Assembly: GCA_963826795.1 (NCBI GenBank)
Contig: CAWGYT010000025.1
Location: 1-64,000 of the forward strand
Source: CAWGYT01 sp963826795
GTDB taxonomy: Bacteria > Planctomycetota > Planctomycetia > Pirellulales > Pirellulaceae
Direction: 5' to 3'
DNA length: 64,000 nt
The number at the start of each line of letters is the position of its first letter. The stretch's first letter is position 1. Under the pieces are notes generated by a model, which searched no databases, was not told where the DNA came from, and saw only the letters and a program-made list of their open reading frames with translations. This document shows, in pieces, positions 1 to 7,702 of this stretch. The translations under genes were made by a program, and so were the position numbers.

Positions 1-410
1 GCCAGTGGCCCGCTCGCTGCCAGCACAAGCCCCCACGCCCCTCCCGCTGGGGAGCTTTCGATGGGGGAGATGACGACCAGCTCCTTTATGTCCTTGTTGA
101 GGCTCAACTGGATGCCAACACCAGACCAGTCTTTGGCATCACCCTGCATTTCCATGGACTTCCTGCGATTCGATGAAACGGGAGTACGGATCATCGAGGG
201 TGCTAAGCATGCGCCGTAACGCCTCAGAGCTCTCTGTAGTGTTGACGTAGCTCCTGGTCAGCAGATCACAACGCATCTTACCCCAATGCTGTGGGCTATA
301 CCTGCCATTGGCATCGAGATACTCATCGAAGATGATCTTCCATGCTTCGCTGACAACACGTCCAACTGCTGTTTGTCGCTACTGGAAGCTAACTGGGCTG
401 ATCCAATTCT
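1..410 (-). pseudogene. Carboxyl-terminal processing protease (S41) N-terminal remnant
   Basis: Read on the minus strand, about 348 down to 170 encodes EAWKIIFDEYLDANGRYSPQ and then RRMLSTLDDPYSRFIESQ, which matches the N-terminal helical region of cyanobacterial Ctp proteases (family pattern EAW...DDPYTRF). After a frame change near 160 the reading resumes as MQGDAKDWSGVGIQLSLNK and ELVVISPIESSPAG, the start of the PDZ domain. A further break near 355 separates an upstream stretch. The protease domain would lie beyond the window edge. Ctp enzymes are exported proteases that trim C-termini, for example of photosystem II D1. The two frame changes make this a pseudogene or an error-bearing gene. 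The identification rests on remembered family sequence, not a search. Confidence 0.7.
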
Positions 411-528
411 ACCTCTCGTTTCTGCTCTGGCAGGATGTGGAAATACATCGGATGCAAGATATCATGTGGCAGGCAATAATCTGCCATGCAGCCTTGCAGG
501 AGTTCCGGGCAAGCATGAGAAGATCCAC

Positions 529-794
529 TCATCGGCAGGGATCTCTTCTGTGAGCAACCTTAACAACATCGACAATACGCAACTGATCATCGACGGAGTA
601 AATGATCCAATAGTTGCCTTCACGGACACTCTAAAGGTTTGGCCTGCGCGCGAGCATTTCAGACCCTGATGGCCGCGGTTGCAAGTTGGCAGTGATCTAA
701 TCTCCTCAGTCAATCTTGCCAACGTAGCCTTGTCTGGCACAGCTTGTAGTTCTTTAGCAGCCGATGGCTGAAGCGAGAGTCTAAATTCGGCCAG
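529..794 (-). pseudogene. RelE/ParE-type toxin, disrupted
   Basis: From a possible CTG start at 794 the minus strand reads LAEFRLSLQPSAAKELQAVP and then a helical stretch. After a frame change near 690 it continues PRPSGSEMLARRPNL, then a TAG where the family normally has Trp, then GNYWIIYSVDD and VVKVAHRRDP up to the stop at 529. The order (helix, PRPSG, compact strand block, VxHRRD) is that of RelE-type ribosome-dependent mRNA interferases. The start overlaps the end of the antitoxin-like gene at 781-1009, as usual in relBE operons. The frame change and nonsense codon make it non-functional as written. Confidence 0.7.
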
Positions 795-1009
795 TATCTC
801 TTAAAGTTGTGACAAGCTCTTCAAAGCTAGAGCTTGGCTCCGCTTGCCGTAGATCAGCATCTCTCAAGTCATCAGAATCCTCGGCCAATGTCATGCGCAC
901 TGCTTCATTGACCATGTCCGATATTGAACGGTTGCATGGGAGCTCTTAGGAGCAGTGCGCGATGAAAATCTGCGTCGAAGTAGATGGCGTACCATCTCGT
1001 ATCATACAT
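781..1009 (-). pseudogene. RHH/CopG-like antitoxin upstream of the RelE-type toxin, disrupted
   Basis: An ATG at 1009 begins MYDTRWYAIYFDADFHRALL. After one frame change near 940 the reading continues NRSISDMVNEAVRMTLAEDS and ends EELVTTLRDTGRI with TAG at 781-783. A short beta strand followed by an RSISDxVNEAVR helix is the pattern of ribbon-helix-helix antitoxins, which bind their own promoter and neutralise the toxin. The toxin reading overlaps its last codons. The frame change leaves it non-functional as written, like its partner. Confidence 0.6.
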
Positions 1010-1087
1010 GGTTCAATCTTAGCGCTTTGACGTCTGGATCTCAAGACAGCTGCGCCTCAGACGTCCCCTGATCCTTCAAACGCTTGC

Positions 1088-1114
1088 AAAAAAGGCGCAG
1101 CGTCAGCTGCGTCC
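1088..1114 (-). terminator. Rho-independent terminator after the secreted-protein gene
   Basis: On the minus strand GGACGCAGC, loop TGAC, GCTGCGCC is followed directly by six T residues. It lies about 75 bp downstream of the stop of the 1191-1634 gene and is in the right orientation to end that transcript. Confidence 0.75.
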
Positions 1115-1190
1115 AGCGACTGGAGGGAGCGGCTTGATGGCACTGGCAAGGCGATAACCTTGGCTTTTATTCAAGATATCCAGCAAAGCT

Positions 1191-1634
1191 TTACCTAATT
1201 GTCCTGAATCCGTCGCTCCAAACCAGTGCTCGGTAGCAAGGACCAATGGTATCGCTGCACTCAGAGGAGTGTACTGCAAGCAAGAGTACTTTCTGTCCAT
1301 CTACATTTACAACTCGCCATTTGTGTGCAAGAAACTCGTGTTTTTTCCCATCAACGAGCACCCACAAAAGCGTTCCACCAGAACCGCCCCACATGGACGC
1401 TGATGTTGAGCATGAGAACTGGGATGCGTCCACTACCTCTTCTGGCCTGCCGTCGCCCGTAAAATCATGCAATGTGATCGCCTGTTCCGTGGCATGGAAT
1501 TTTCCACCCTCAACTCTCACGCAATCATTCTTGGCACTCTCAACTATCTCTGCTGCACTTGTCAAGTGCTCGCCACCCATTACGGATGGAGAGAAAAATA
1601 GAAGACCGATGCTGGCAAATAAACCAATTTTCAT
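1191..1634 (-). CDS. Small secreted protein of unknown function
   Basis: 147 residues. The N-terminus MKIGLFASIGLLFFSPSVMG is a clear Sec signal peptide with likely cleavage after Gly-Gly/Glu. The mature part has several Cys residues (near 38, 74, 122 and 128) that could pair in the periplasm, and a TGDGRPEEVVDASQFSC stretch that resembles an Asp-rich, FG-GAP-like beta segment. I do not recognise the family. A good terminator follows at 1088-1114, so it is probably transcribed alone. An adjacent frame stays open to 1103, so a frame error near the C-terminus is possible. Confidence 0.65.
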   Translation of the reverse strand: MKIGLFASIGLLFFSPSVMGGEHLTSAAEIVESAKNDCVRVEGGKFHATEQAITLHDFTGDGRPEEVVDASQFSCSTSASMWGGSGGTLLWVLVDGKKHEFLAHKWRVVNVDGQKVLLLAVHSSECSDTIGPCYRALVWSDGFRTIR

Positions 1635-1720
1635 CTCGAATTTCTCTTATCAGTAAATGTAGCCTAGATCGATTAGGACTGGATCCGCCTAAACTGCCAA
1701 CCAGGCTTTACACTCCGTAT

Positions 1721-1802
1721 AACGCTGCCCTTGAGTGGAAGGCAAGAAGCTATTGCCATCGAAGCAGACTCGAAGGAGGCCTGTCCGCTCCAGAGGCTTG
1801 TT
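1721..1802. repeat. attC-like palindromic site, copy 1
   Basis: Bounded by AAC at 1721 and GTT at 1800-1802, with imperfectly complementary inner arms (GCCCTTGAG against CTCCAGAGGC). Read on the minus strand it runs from AACAAGCC to GGGCAGCGTTATAC, the layout of an integron attC (outer core, unpaired spacer, inner arm, variable loop). It lies 57 bp beyond the stop of the 1859-2167 gene, where a cassette's own attC would be. See copy 2 at 2546-2629. Confidence 0.55.
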
Positions 1803-1858
1803 CTAAGGTGACGCATCTCCACAGGCAGCGTAGGCGGAACTCGCCTCACCTGCAATGC

Positions 1859-2167
1859 TCAAGTCACCTCCGCTTCGCTTCTCACACTCGCGCTCAACTT
1901 CAGACCCAGGGCCGTGACCACCTTCAGGATGGTGTCGAAGCTCGGGCTGCGCTCTCCAGACAAGGCCTTGTAGAGGCTCTCCCTGGACAGTCCGGAATCT
2001 CTGGCCACCTGGGTCATCCCCAGGGCCCGAGCAATGTCGCCCAGGGCCTTGGCAATGAAGGCAGCATCTCCATCCGCCTCCTCGATGCAGGCTTCCAGGT
2101 AGGCCGCCATCTCCTCAGGTGTGCGGAGATGCTCGGCAACGTCATAGGGGGTGGTCGTGGTTTTCAT
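1859..2167 (-). CDS. HI1420-type addiction-module antidote protein (HTH)
   Basis: 102 residues from ATG at 2167. The family signature is visible in order: N-terminal DVAEHLRTPEEMAAYLEACI, the ALGDIARALGMTQVARDSGL helix-turn-helix, then SRESLYKALSGERSPSFDTI and VVTALGLKLS. This is the HigA-like group (HI1420/DNA-binding antidote) that represses its operon and neutralises an HI1419-type toxin. The toxin gene lies directly upstream and its stop overlaps this ATG in an ATGA. The antitoxin is intact although the toxin carries a nonsense codon, a common end state for such modules. It sits between two attC-like repeats. Confidence 0.85.
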   Translation of the reverse strand: MKTTTTPYDVAEHLRTPEEMAAYLEACIEEADGDAAFIAKALGDIARALGMTQVARDSGLSRESLYKALSGERSPSFDTILKVVTALGLKLSASVRSEAEVT

Positions 2168-2469
2168 AAAGTCTCCTCCGTCAGGTTGTCTGCCAACAGA
2201 AGGGCCTCATCAATGTCCTTGGCTTGTGAGCCCTTGTCTCCGCCAGCCAAAAGAATGATCAACTCAGTTCCCTTCTGCAGATAGTAGACCCTGTATCCAG
2301 GGCCGTAGTTGATCCGCAACTCCGACACGCCGGCCCCAACGGGATTGACGTCACCAGGAGTGCCGCCGATGAGGCGCTCGATCCTGGACAGAACCTACGC
2401 CCGGCCCCTCAGATCACGCAGACCTGCAAGCCATCGGACGAACCGCTCTGTCTGGCGGACTTCAACCAT
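2164..2469 (-). pseudogene. HI1419-type toxin (RelE superfamily) with an internal stop
   Basis: ATG at 2469 is preceded by AGGAGG about 13 bases upstream. The product begins MVEVRQTERFVRWLAGLRDL and continues VLSRIERLIGG, VGAGVSELRINYGPGYRVYY, then LIILLAGGDKGSQAKDI and ends EETL at 2164. This is the 100-residue 'phage-derived Gp49-like/HI1419' toxin pattern, with the conserved GPGYRVYY and GGDKxxQxxDI motifs. TAG at 2395-2397 falls where Lys or Gln is expected (RA-stop-VLSRIERL), so the toxin is inactivated or the base call is wrong. The stop overlaps the antidote start by 3 bases. It is too broken to appear as one open frame. Confidence 0.8.
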
Positions 2470-2545
2470 CCACCAACTGTAGCCTCCTGGCTACGGCCGC
2501 GCAACATTGCCTGGCTGGCTCCCAACAAGGACGACGCATCCATCG

Positions 2546-2629
2546 AACGCTGCCCCTGAGTGGCAGGCAAGGGGGCTTGGGTTCGCAAACCGAAGAGCTG
2601 GCGGGGGCCTCTCCGCTCAGGGGCTTGTT
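2546..2629. repeat. attC-like palindromic site, copy 2
   Basis: Bounded by TCGAAC (ending at 2548) and GTTCGA (starting at 2627), which are mutually complementary. Inner arms GCCCCTGAG and CTCAGGGGC are perfectly complementary, separated from the outer cores by short unpaired spacers. This is the two-box stem of an attC site, with a central variable loop. It lies 77 bp upstream of the toxin start, so with copy 1 it brackets exactly one toxin-antitoxin unit. Confidence 0.6.
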
Positions 2630-3022
2630 CGAAGCTTGTGAGCCAAAAGCTCGGCACAGATTGGCATCTGAGATATGGAGACTCGCAAGCACTGATGCCA
2701 TGCATCCTGGATTGGCCAGGAATGAACACGATCAAGATCACGCCGCCCATGCACTCCTGTCGCGCTGGATTGTGGCGTCACACTCCCTGATCAGTGCTGT
2801 ATCTAAGATCGCCATACATTCTAGTCCGAGGTAGCTGTACCACTCTGAGGTGGGAACCTGTTCTTGCTCCTTTGGACCCAGGCTTCGTTGTAACGGCCGG
2901 TATGAGATCCAAGCCGGCCATGACGTTGGATCGGGGGCCTGGTTCCGACTTCGACTTTCCCCGCCTGGCGCCGGTTGAGGATCTGCTCGGCAGGGATTCA
3001 GCCGCCGCTTGGCGGTGGTCCC
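2630..3022. other. No recognisable gene
   Basis: Neither strand gives a protein I recognise. The G+C content rises sharply by eye from about 2900 onward, marking the start of the transporter/methyltransferase block. Confidence 0.5.
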
Positions 3023-3142
3023 TTCGACTTCACTGTGGCCGCGTTCCTCCCATGCTGCTCTGCAGCCGGTTTGAACCGCTTCGAGATGATCCCGCTGGAG
3101 GCTCGATCGCCGGTGGTGGTAACCGACAAGGAGGGTGCCTGA
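3023..3142 (+). pseudogene. C-terminal remnant of a second O-methyltransferase
   Basis: The plus strand from 3023 reads FDFTVAAFLPCCSAAGLNRF, then EMIPLEARSPVVVTDKEG with TGA at 3140. This aligns residue for residue with the C-terminus of the intact methyltransferase at 4564-5595 (FDFTAAQFRQWCSAAGFSRF, ETIPLDGPSSAVVAYKD). It is therefore a truncated paralogue left on the other side of the transporter gene, suggesting that the block was duplicated and partly deleted. Confidence 0.7.
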
Positions 3143-3264
3143 GACGGGCCGGCCGGGGCGGAGCCGGCGACCCCGAAGCGCTCCACGAGCCGGCAGGGCT
3201 GACCGGCTTGGGTCAGGCGGGGCGTCGCCGCAGCCGCGCAGGACGATCGCCATGGGATCGGGGG

Positions 3265-4304
3265 TCATGGACTGGCTGCTCCAGGCAGCCGCTGGGGCCG
3301 CCAGATCGTGAGGGCCGCAAGCACCGCCGCGCCGCCGCAGACCAGGGAGAACAGGAACGGTCCCGCAGGCCCGGTGACTGTGAGCTCGCCGCCGAGGAAC
3401 GACACGATCGCTGCGGCCAGGGTGAACACCGCAGTGGAGAAGCCCATCACCCAGCCCTGCTCCTCGGCCGAGGCGGTGCGCGAGTAGGCCGCCAGCAGGG
3501 TGGGGTAGCCGATGCCGTGCAGGAACATGGCCAGGCTGGCCGCCTGGGTGCCGTAGCCGAAGCGTGCCGTGAGGCTGGCGGCGGCGAACACATAGAACCC
3601 CATGAAGCAGAGCATGTAGGGGAAGTACACGGCGGTGACCCGAAGCACGGCGCGCCGCTCCAGGCCGCGGGCGAGCAGCCGCCACACCTCCAGCGGGCTG
3701 AGCTTCAGCGGTGCCTGCGCCTGGCGGGCGTCGCGGAAGCTGCAGGCGATGAACACCAGGGCCAGCAGACAGAGCAGGCCGCCCACCACGAAGGGGAGGG
3801 TGGGGGATCCCAGGGGCCGAGGAGTGCCGGATCGGAGAACACGCCGCCGATGATCGGGCCGATCACCAGACCGCCGCTCACGCCCACGTTGGCCAGGCCG
3901 AGCTTGCGGGTGCTCTCCGCCTCGCTGCGGGCCAGATCGATCATCGCCGCCGCCGCGATCGGCTGGGTGCCGGCCGTGAAGCCGGTGATGGCGCGTGACA
4001 CCACCAGCAACGGATAGCTCCGCAGGGGGATGGCGGCGGCGGCCAGGGCGTAGCCGGCGAAGGCGCCCAGCAGGCGGATCAGGAGGCCCCGCTTGCGGCC
4101 GATGCTGTCGGAGAGTCGGGCCACGTAGATCGAGCCGAACAGCCAGGTGAGGAAGAAGGTGCCGATGGCCACGCTGTAGAGGAGCTCCGCCCGGGAACGG
4201 GAGGTGGCCTGCGGCAGGAAGCCCGAGCCGGGCTTCAGCAGCAGCGTGTCGAAGATCGGGAAGGCCAGCCCCTGCCCCATCACATCCACGAAGCACACCA
4301 CCAT
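3265..4304 (-). pseudogene. MFS transporter of the TetA type, one frameshift
   Basis: About 345 residues when read across a frame change near 3805. The N-terminal part has MVVCFVDVMGQGLAFPIFDT (TM1), the loop motif VARLSDSIGRKRGLL typical of the MFS 2-3 loop, and VVSRAITGFTAGTQPIAAAA in TM4. The C-terminal part contributes GSPTLPFVVGGLLCLLALVF and further membrane segments. The pattern matches 12-TM proton-coupled drug/metabolite exporters, though the substrate cannot be told. It is divergent from the methyltransferase across about 260 bp. Further in-frame sequence lies upstream of the chosen ATG, so the start is uncertain. The frame change in GPWDPP may be a sequencing error. Confidence 0.75.
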
Positions 4305-4563
4305 CAGGGCGAGCAGGGCGAGCCGGGGAGGTGGATCGTTCCCATGGTGCTCACGGCCTCGGTCACCGGCATGGGCCTGGAAAGGCGATGCAGCCCATGG
4401 GTCGCGCCGCGCAGACGTGGATAGGGTGAAGGAGATCGATCACCATCCGGCCTCACGTCTCCCAGGCGAGCCATCCCCATGCCGATGGTGTCCGGCGCTG
4501 GCTTGGTGTGAGCCGCAGTGGCCCACGCTCCGGCGCCCACGCCCCATTCTCCCCAATCTGCCC

Positions 4564-5595
4564 GTGAGCGACCCTGATCCTTCGGCCATCCTCGCCATCG
4601 CCAGCGGTTATGGCGTGTCCAAGGCATTGCTGTCGGCCGTGGGGCTCGGGCTGCACACGCAGCTGGCGGCCGGGCCGATGACGTGCGAGCAGATTGCGGC
4701 CACCTTCGGGCTGCAGGGCCGGCCAACCCGCGACTTCCTCGATCTGCTGGTGTCGGTGGACATGCTGGCCCGGGAGGGCGACGGTCCGGAGGCGCTGTAC
4801 GGCAACACGCCGGCCACCGCGCGCTTTCTGGATCGCGGCCAGCCTGAGTACATCGGCGGGCTGCCGGAAATCTGGGAGCTGCGCGACTACCGCTTCTGGG
4901 CCGACCTCACCGAAGCCCTGCGCACCGGCCGGCCGCAGAACGAGGCGAAGCATGCCGGCACACCGTTCTTCGAGGCGATGTACCGCGATCCGGAGCGGTT
5001 GGAGGCCTTCATGAACGCCATGAACGGCTCCTCGCTCCGTAACTTCCAGGTCCTGGCGAGGGCCTTCCCCTTCGGCTCCTTCGCCACGCTCACCGACATC
5101 GGCGGTGCCGATGCACTGCTGTGCCGGGAGGTGACCGCCGTGCACCCCGGCATCCACTGCGTGAGCTTCGATCTGCCGCCCGTCACGCCGATCGCCGATC
5201 GCCGGATCGCCGCGGCCGGCCTGAGGGAGCGGATCCACGCCGTGTCCGGTGATTTCTTCGCGGATCCCTGGCCGCCGGCGCAGCTGATCACGATGGGGAT
5301 GATCCTCCACGACTGGAACCTGGAGCGGAAACAGACCCTGATCCGCAGGGCCTACGAAGCGTTGCCGGAGGGGGGGGCGCTGATCGTGATCGAGGCCTTC
5401 ATCGACGACGCCCGCCGCCACAACACCTTCGGTCTGTTCATGTCGCTGATGATGCTGATCGAGTTCGGCGACGCCTTCGACTTCACTGCGGCCCAGTTCC
5501 GCCAGTGGTGCTCCGCCGCCGGCTTCAGCCGCTTCGAGACCATCCCGCTGGACGGCCCCTCCAGCGCCGTGGTGGCCTACAAGGATCCCCGCTGA
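4564..5595 (+). CDS. SAM-dependent O-methyltransferase (family 2)
   Basis: 343 residues from GTG at 4564. The N-terminal half is a winged-helix dimerisation domain (SGYGVSKALLSAVGLGLHTQ, TCEQIAATFGL, RDFLDLLVSVDMLARE). The Rossmann domain follows: motif I is degenerate, TDIGGADALL instead of D-x-G-G-G-x-G, then VSFDLPPV, and the catalytic-region motif GMILHDWNLERK. This is the family that includes hydroxyneurosporene and plant-type O-methyltransferases, which methylate small hydroxylated substrates. The weak glycine motif could reduce SAM binding. The open frame extends upstream to 4204, but homology starts near the GTG. A truncated paralogue lies at 3023-3142. Confidence 0.85.
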   Translation: MSDPDPSAILAIASGYGVSKALLSAVGLGLHTQLAAGPMTCEQIAATFGLQGRPTRDFLDLLVSVDMLAREGDGPEALYGNTPATARFLDRGQPEYIGGLPEIWELRDYRFWADLTEALRTGRPQNEAKHAGTPFFEAMYRDPERLEAFMNAMNGSSLRNFQVLARAFPFGSFATLTDIGGADALLCREVTAVHPGIHCVSFDLPPVTPIADRRIAAAGLRERIHAVSGDFFADPWPPAQLITMGMILHDWNLERKQTLIRRAYEALPEGGALIVIEAFIDDARRHNTFGLFMSLMMLIEFGDAFDFTAAQFRQWCSAAGFSRFETIPLDGPSSAVVAYKDPR

Positions 5596-5624
5596 GGCGT
5601 TCCAGCCCCCAGTGTGGGGAGGAA

Positions 5625-5859
5625 GCTGGGCGGGCACCGAGATGTGGGGATAGCCCGCCACCGCGGGAGGGGTGGAGCAACCGCCGGGAAGGATGTGATC
5701 GCCGACCAGCGGGTCGATCACGAAGGGAGGTGATCCCTCGGTGGGGGCGATGATCGCGTCGAGCCGGTGCTCGCACAGGGCCCGGTCGATGCCGCCTGAG
5801 CGGCTCAGGCGCCGCAGCTCCGCCATCACCTGTTGGCAGGCGGGCTCCTCCAGATCGCC
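5625..5859 (-). pseudogene. Amidase C-terminal remnant
   Basis: The minus strand reads VMAELRRLSRSGGIDRALCE, HRLDAIIAPTEGSPPFVIDP and then STPPAVAGYPHISVPAQL. The DAIIAPT and AVAGYPxIxVP elements are the C-terminal signature of the amidase-signature family (GatA-like). The catalytic Ser-Ser-Lys region is absent, and the reading degenerates after about 5625, near the end of the methyltransferase gene. It is joined directly to a transposase stub at its 5' end. Confidence 0.7.
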
Positions 5860-5916
5860 CGGGGGGCTCATCCTCCTCTTCACATCAGCCTTGACGGCCT
5901 CGCTGTAACGACGCAT
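5860..5916 (-). mobile_element. IS3-type OrfA N-terminal stub
   Basis: The first 19 codons after ATG 5916 read MRRYSEAVKADVKRRMSPP, the usual N-terminus of cyanobacterial IS3-type OrfA transposases. It is fused in frame to the amidase remnant, so it probably marks an old insertion or deletion end. Confidence 0.6.
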
Positions 5917-6005
5917 TGATCTTCTCCATCAAGCCCCCGGGTGTGAAATTGAGAGGGGTGCCATCTTCCTAAGAAACACCCACGGCCATCAGCGATCTCG
6001 GCCAG

Positions 6006-7349
6006 TCACCCGGCTGCAACCAGCTGGTAACCAAGCGCTCTGGCACGTCGCTCAAGCCCACGCATTTGTCGCTCCTGGGATGCTTGCTGGTAAGCCAAGG
6101 CTCCCGGCTCTTGGAATTCCATGCCGTATCTGATAGTCTTATAATAAAGAATGGCAATTTTGCGTGCTGTTGCAATCAATGCCTTGCTTTTACCAACGCG
6201 TGCCGCTAATCGCCGCTGAAATGCCCCCAAGGCAGTGCTTGTTCTGCTGATTGGAACTGCTGCCATCCAAAAGGCACTGCCAGCTCTGGTTGTTCCCTGG
6301 CGTGTCCGCGAGGAAAGTACGCGCCCACCAGAAATCTTATTCTGAGGGCTTAACCCAAGCCATGAGACAAAATGCTTGGCGCTTGGCCAGCGTGTCATGT
6401 CGAGCCCACACTCACTGATCAAAGTGATCACCGTTGCAGGCCCGAGACCAGGCAGGCTTAGTAGGTCGTGACCTGCCACCGATGTGATCAAGGCCTGAGG
6501 ATTGAACGAGAAACCGTTGCCCCTGATTCGTCTGTCGCTCGCTTGCCTCTCAGGCTCGACGTAGTCATCCCCGGCCAGCTCTTGCAGAACTGACTGGCCA
6601 GCCAATTCACATTCCTGAATCTTTTCCGAATAGGCATCGAACATCTCAACGGCGACTTTGAGTTCAAAGAGGTGTTCTTCTTGGTAGTTTCCGTCGAGAG
6701 CGGCAGCGATTGTTGCCTCTGTCTCCTTGCAGCGTCGATCACGAAATGTAGCCAGCTTCTGTGGATCTCGCTGCCCGGCAAGGATGGCATCAATGATCCT
6801 GCGAGCCGTCAGGCCAGTGATGTCCTTGACGACGTGATGCAGCTGTAGATTCATCTGCATGAGGGCTTTCTGGATATGTTGCTGATGCGAGGAGCGATAA
6901 CGAACTAAAATATCTCTCTGTCGAAAATACGCCCTGAGCTTTGCGATGCAGGGTTTGGGGTGAAAGCTTGCACGAACAAGACCATAGCTGTGGAGTTGCT
7001 GCAACCACTGAGCATCACTGATGTCAGTCTTTCTGCCGGGAACATTCTTGGTATGGCGAGCATTGACCAGAAAGACTTCAATGCCATTGGCCACCAATAT
7101 TTCGTAAAGTGGGACCCAGTAGATTCCGGTCGACTCCATGGCTACCGTCTTGATGCCGGTATCGAGCAACCATCGAGTCAAAGATTTTAGATTTTTGGTG
7201 AAACTGGAGAACTTTCGCACTGGCTCGTCGTCAAGCTCTGCGGGTATGGCTACCACATGGAACCGACTGCCGATGTCAATTCCTGCAGAACGTGGATTGA
7301 CTACTTTGAGGCGCTCACGGCGGCGACGTGGTGAAGATGATCCGGTCAT
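6006..7349 (-). CDS. IS110-family DEDD transposase
   Basis: 447 residues, full length for the family. The N-terminal RuvC-like DEDD domain shows AGIDIGSRFHVVAI (first Asp), TVAMESTGIYWVPLYE (Glu) and VPGRKTDISDAQWLQQLHSYG (the last two Asp). The central region is helical. The C-terminal transposase_20 domain has LLSLPGLGPATVITLISECG, a helix-hairpin-helix, and FVSWLGLSPQNKISGGRV, and it carries the second catalytic centre of this family, where Ser is used. The reading frame is complete. By eye its base composition is lower in G+C than the methyltransferase block beside it. The transposase moves the element by RNA-guided recombination. Confidence 0.95.
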   Translation of the reverse strand: MTGSSSPRRRRERLKVVNPRSAGIDIGSRFHVVAIPAELDDEPVRKFSSFTKNLKSLTRWLLDTGIKTVAMESTGIYWVPLYEILVANGIEVFLVNARHTKNVPGRKTDISDAQWLQQLHSYGLVRASFHPKPCIAKLRAYFRQRDILVRYRSSHQQHIQKALMQMNLQLHHVVKDITGLTARRIIDAILAGQRDPQKLATFRDRRCKETEATIAAALDGNYQEEHLFELKVAVEMFDAYSEKIQECELAGQSVLQELAGDDYVEPERQASDRRIRGNGFSFNPQALITSVAGHDLLSLPGLGPATVITLISECGLDMTRWPSAKHFVSWLGLSPQNKISGGRVLSSRTRQGTTRAGSAFWMAAVPISRTSTALGAFQRRLAARVGKSKALIATARKIAILYYKTIRYGMEFQEPGALAYQQASQERQMRGLERRARALGYQLVAAG

Positions 7350-7576
7350 TGATCAGCTGCAGAGGGCTAAGGAGGGAGACCAGGCAGGTTCCGCGCAAAA
7401 GAGTGAACAATTTCCTAATCGGGATCAACACCATGGAAGGATCCAGCAATGTCGTCGCCAGGGCAGGGAGCGCTGTGGGAACCCAGACCACGTTTCCTTT
7501 CGGGGACGAGCCTCCAAAGATGTCATCGGTCATGGCCTGACGTCCCCACGTTCAGTGTGGCAACGGGTATTGGTCT
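7350..7576 (-). ncRNA. Candidate bridge/seek RNA region of the IS element
   Basis: This 227-bp stretch lies inside the inverted repeats, upstream of the transposase start, and has no convincing protein. IS110-family elements carry a structured guide RNA in the non-coding end. The other end has only 17 bp between stop codon and repeat, so any guide RNA must be here. No fold was computed. Confidence 0.35.
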
Positions 7577-7636
7577 TGGCCGTGGGTGTTTCGGGCGCGA
7601 GGGCGTGCAGAGCTGTACTGGTTCGTTTCCTGAAAG

Positions 7637-7702
7637 CGGGGGATGTGGCTCGTGGCTGTAGAAATACACGCGGTATGGTCCGCTCCTCAGAATCGTTGGC
7701 AT
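7637..7702 (-). pseudogene. DUF4160 protein N-terminal fragment
   Basis: ATG at 7702 reads MPTILRSGPYRVYFYSHEPH, the highly conserved start of DUF4160 proteins (MPTILRxGPYRxxFYSxExxEPPHVHV). Similarity stops at HPP near 7637, just outside the IS element, so the gene is truncated there. DUF4160 genes often sit beside DUF2442 genes in toxin-antitoxin-like pairs. Confidence 0.7.

Larger units (their letters stand above)
5966..7600 (-). mobile_element. IS110-family (IS1111-like) element with 16-bp inverted repeats
   Basis: GAAACACCCACGGCCA at 5973-5988 and its exact reverse complement at 7577-7592 flank the transposase gene. Subterminal inverted repeats distinguish the IS1111 subgroup from classic IS110 elements. 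No target-site duplication is obvious, as expected for this family. The outer ends are not resolved. The element lies next to a truncated DUF4160 gene at 7637-7702, so it may have inserted into that gene. Confidence 0.75.

Noticed and set aside
620..2397. TAG read as an amino acid (stop reassignment)
   Set aside because: Only two degraded toxin genes carry internal TAG; intact genes end in TAG, as at 15110-15112 and 48257-48259.
2794..4017. 407-codon plus-strand open frame across the MFS transporter
   Set aside because: Arg/Gly-rich composition with no domain; the minus strand encodes a recognisable transporter.
4453..5916. 487-codon minus-strand open frame across the methyltransferase
   Set aside because: Only its first 100 codons (IS3 stub and amidase remnant) are meaningful; the rest is antisense to the methyltransferase.
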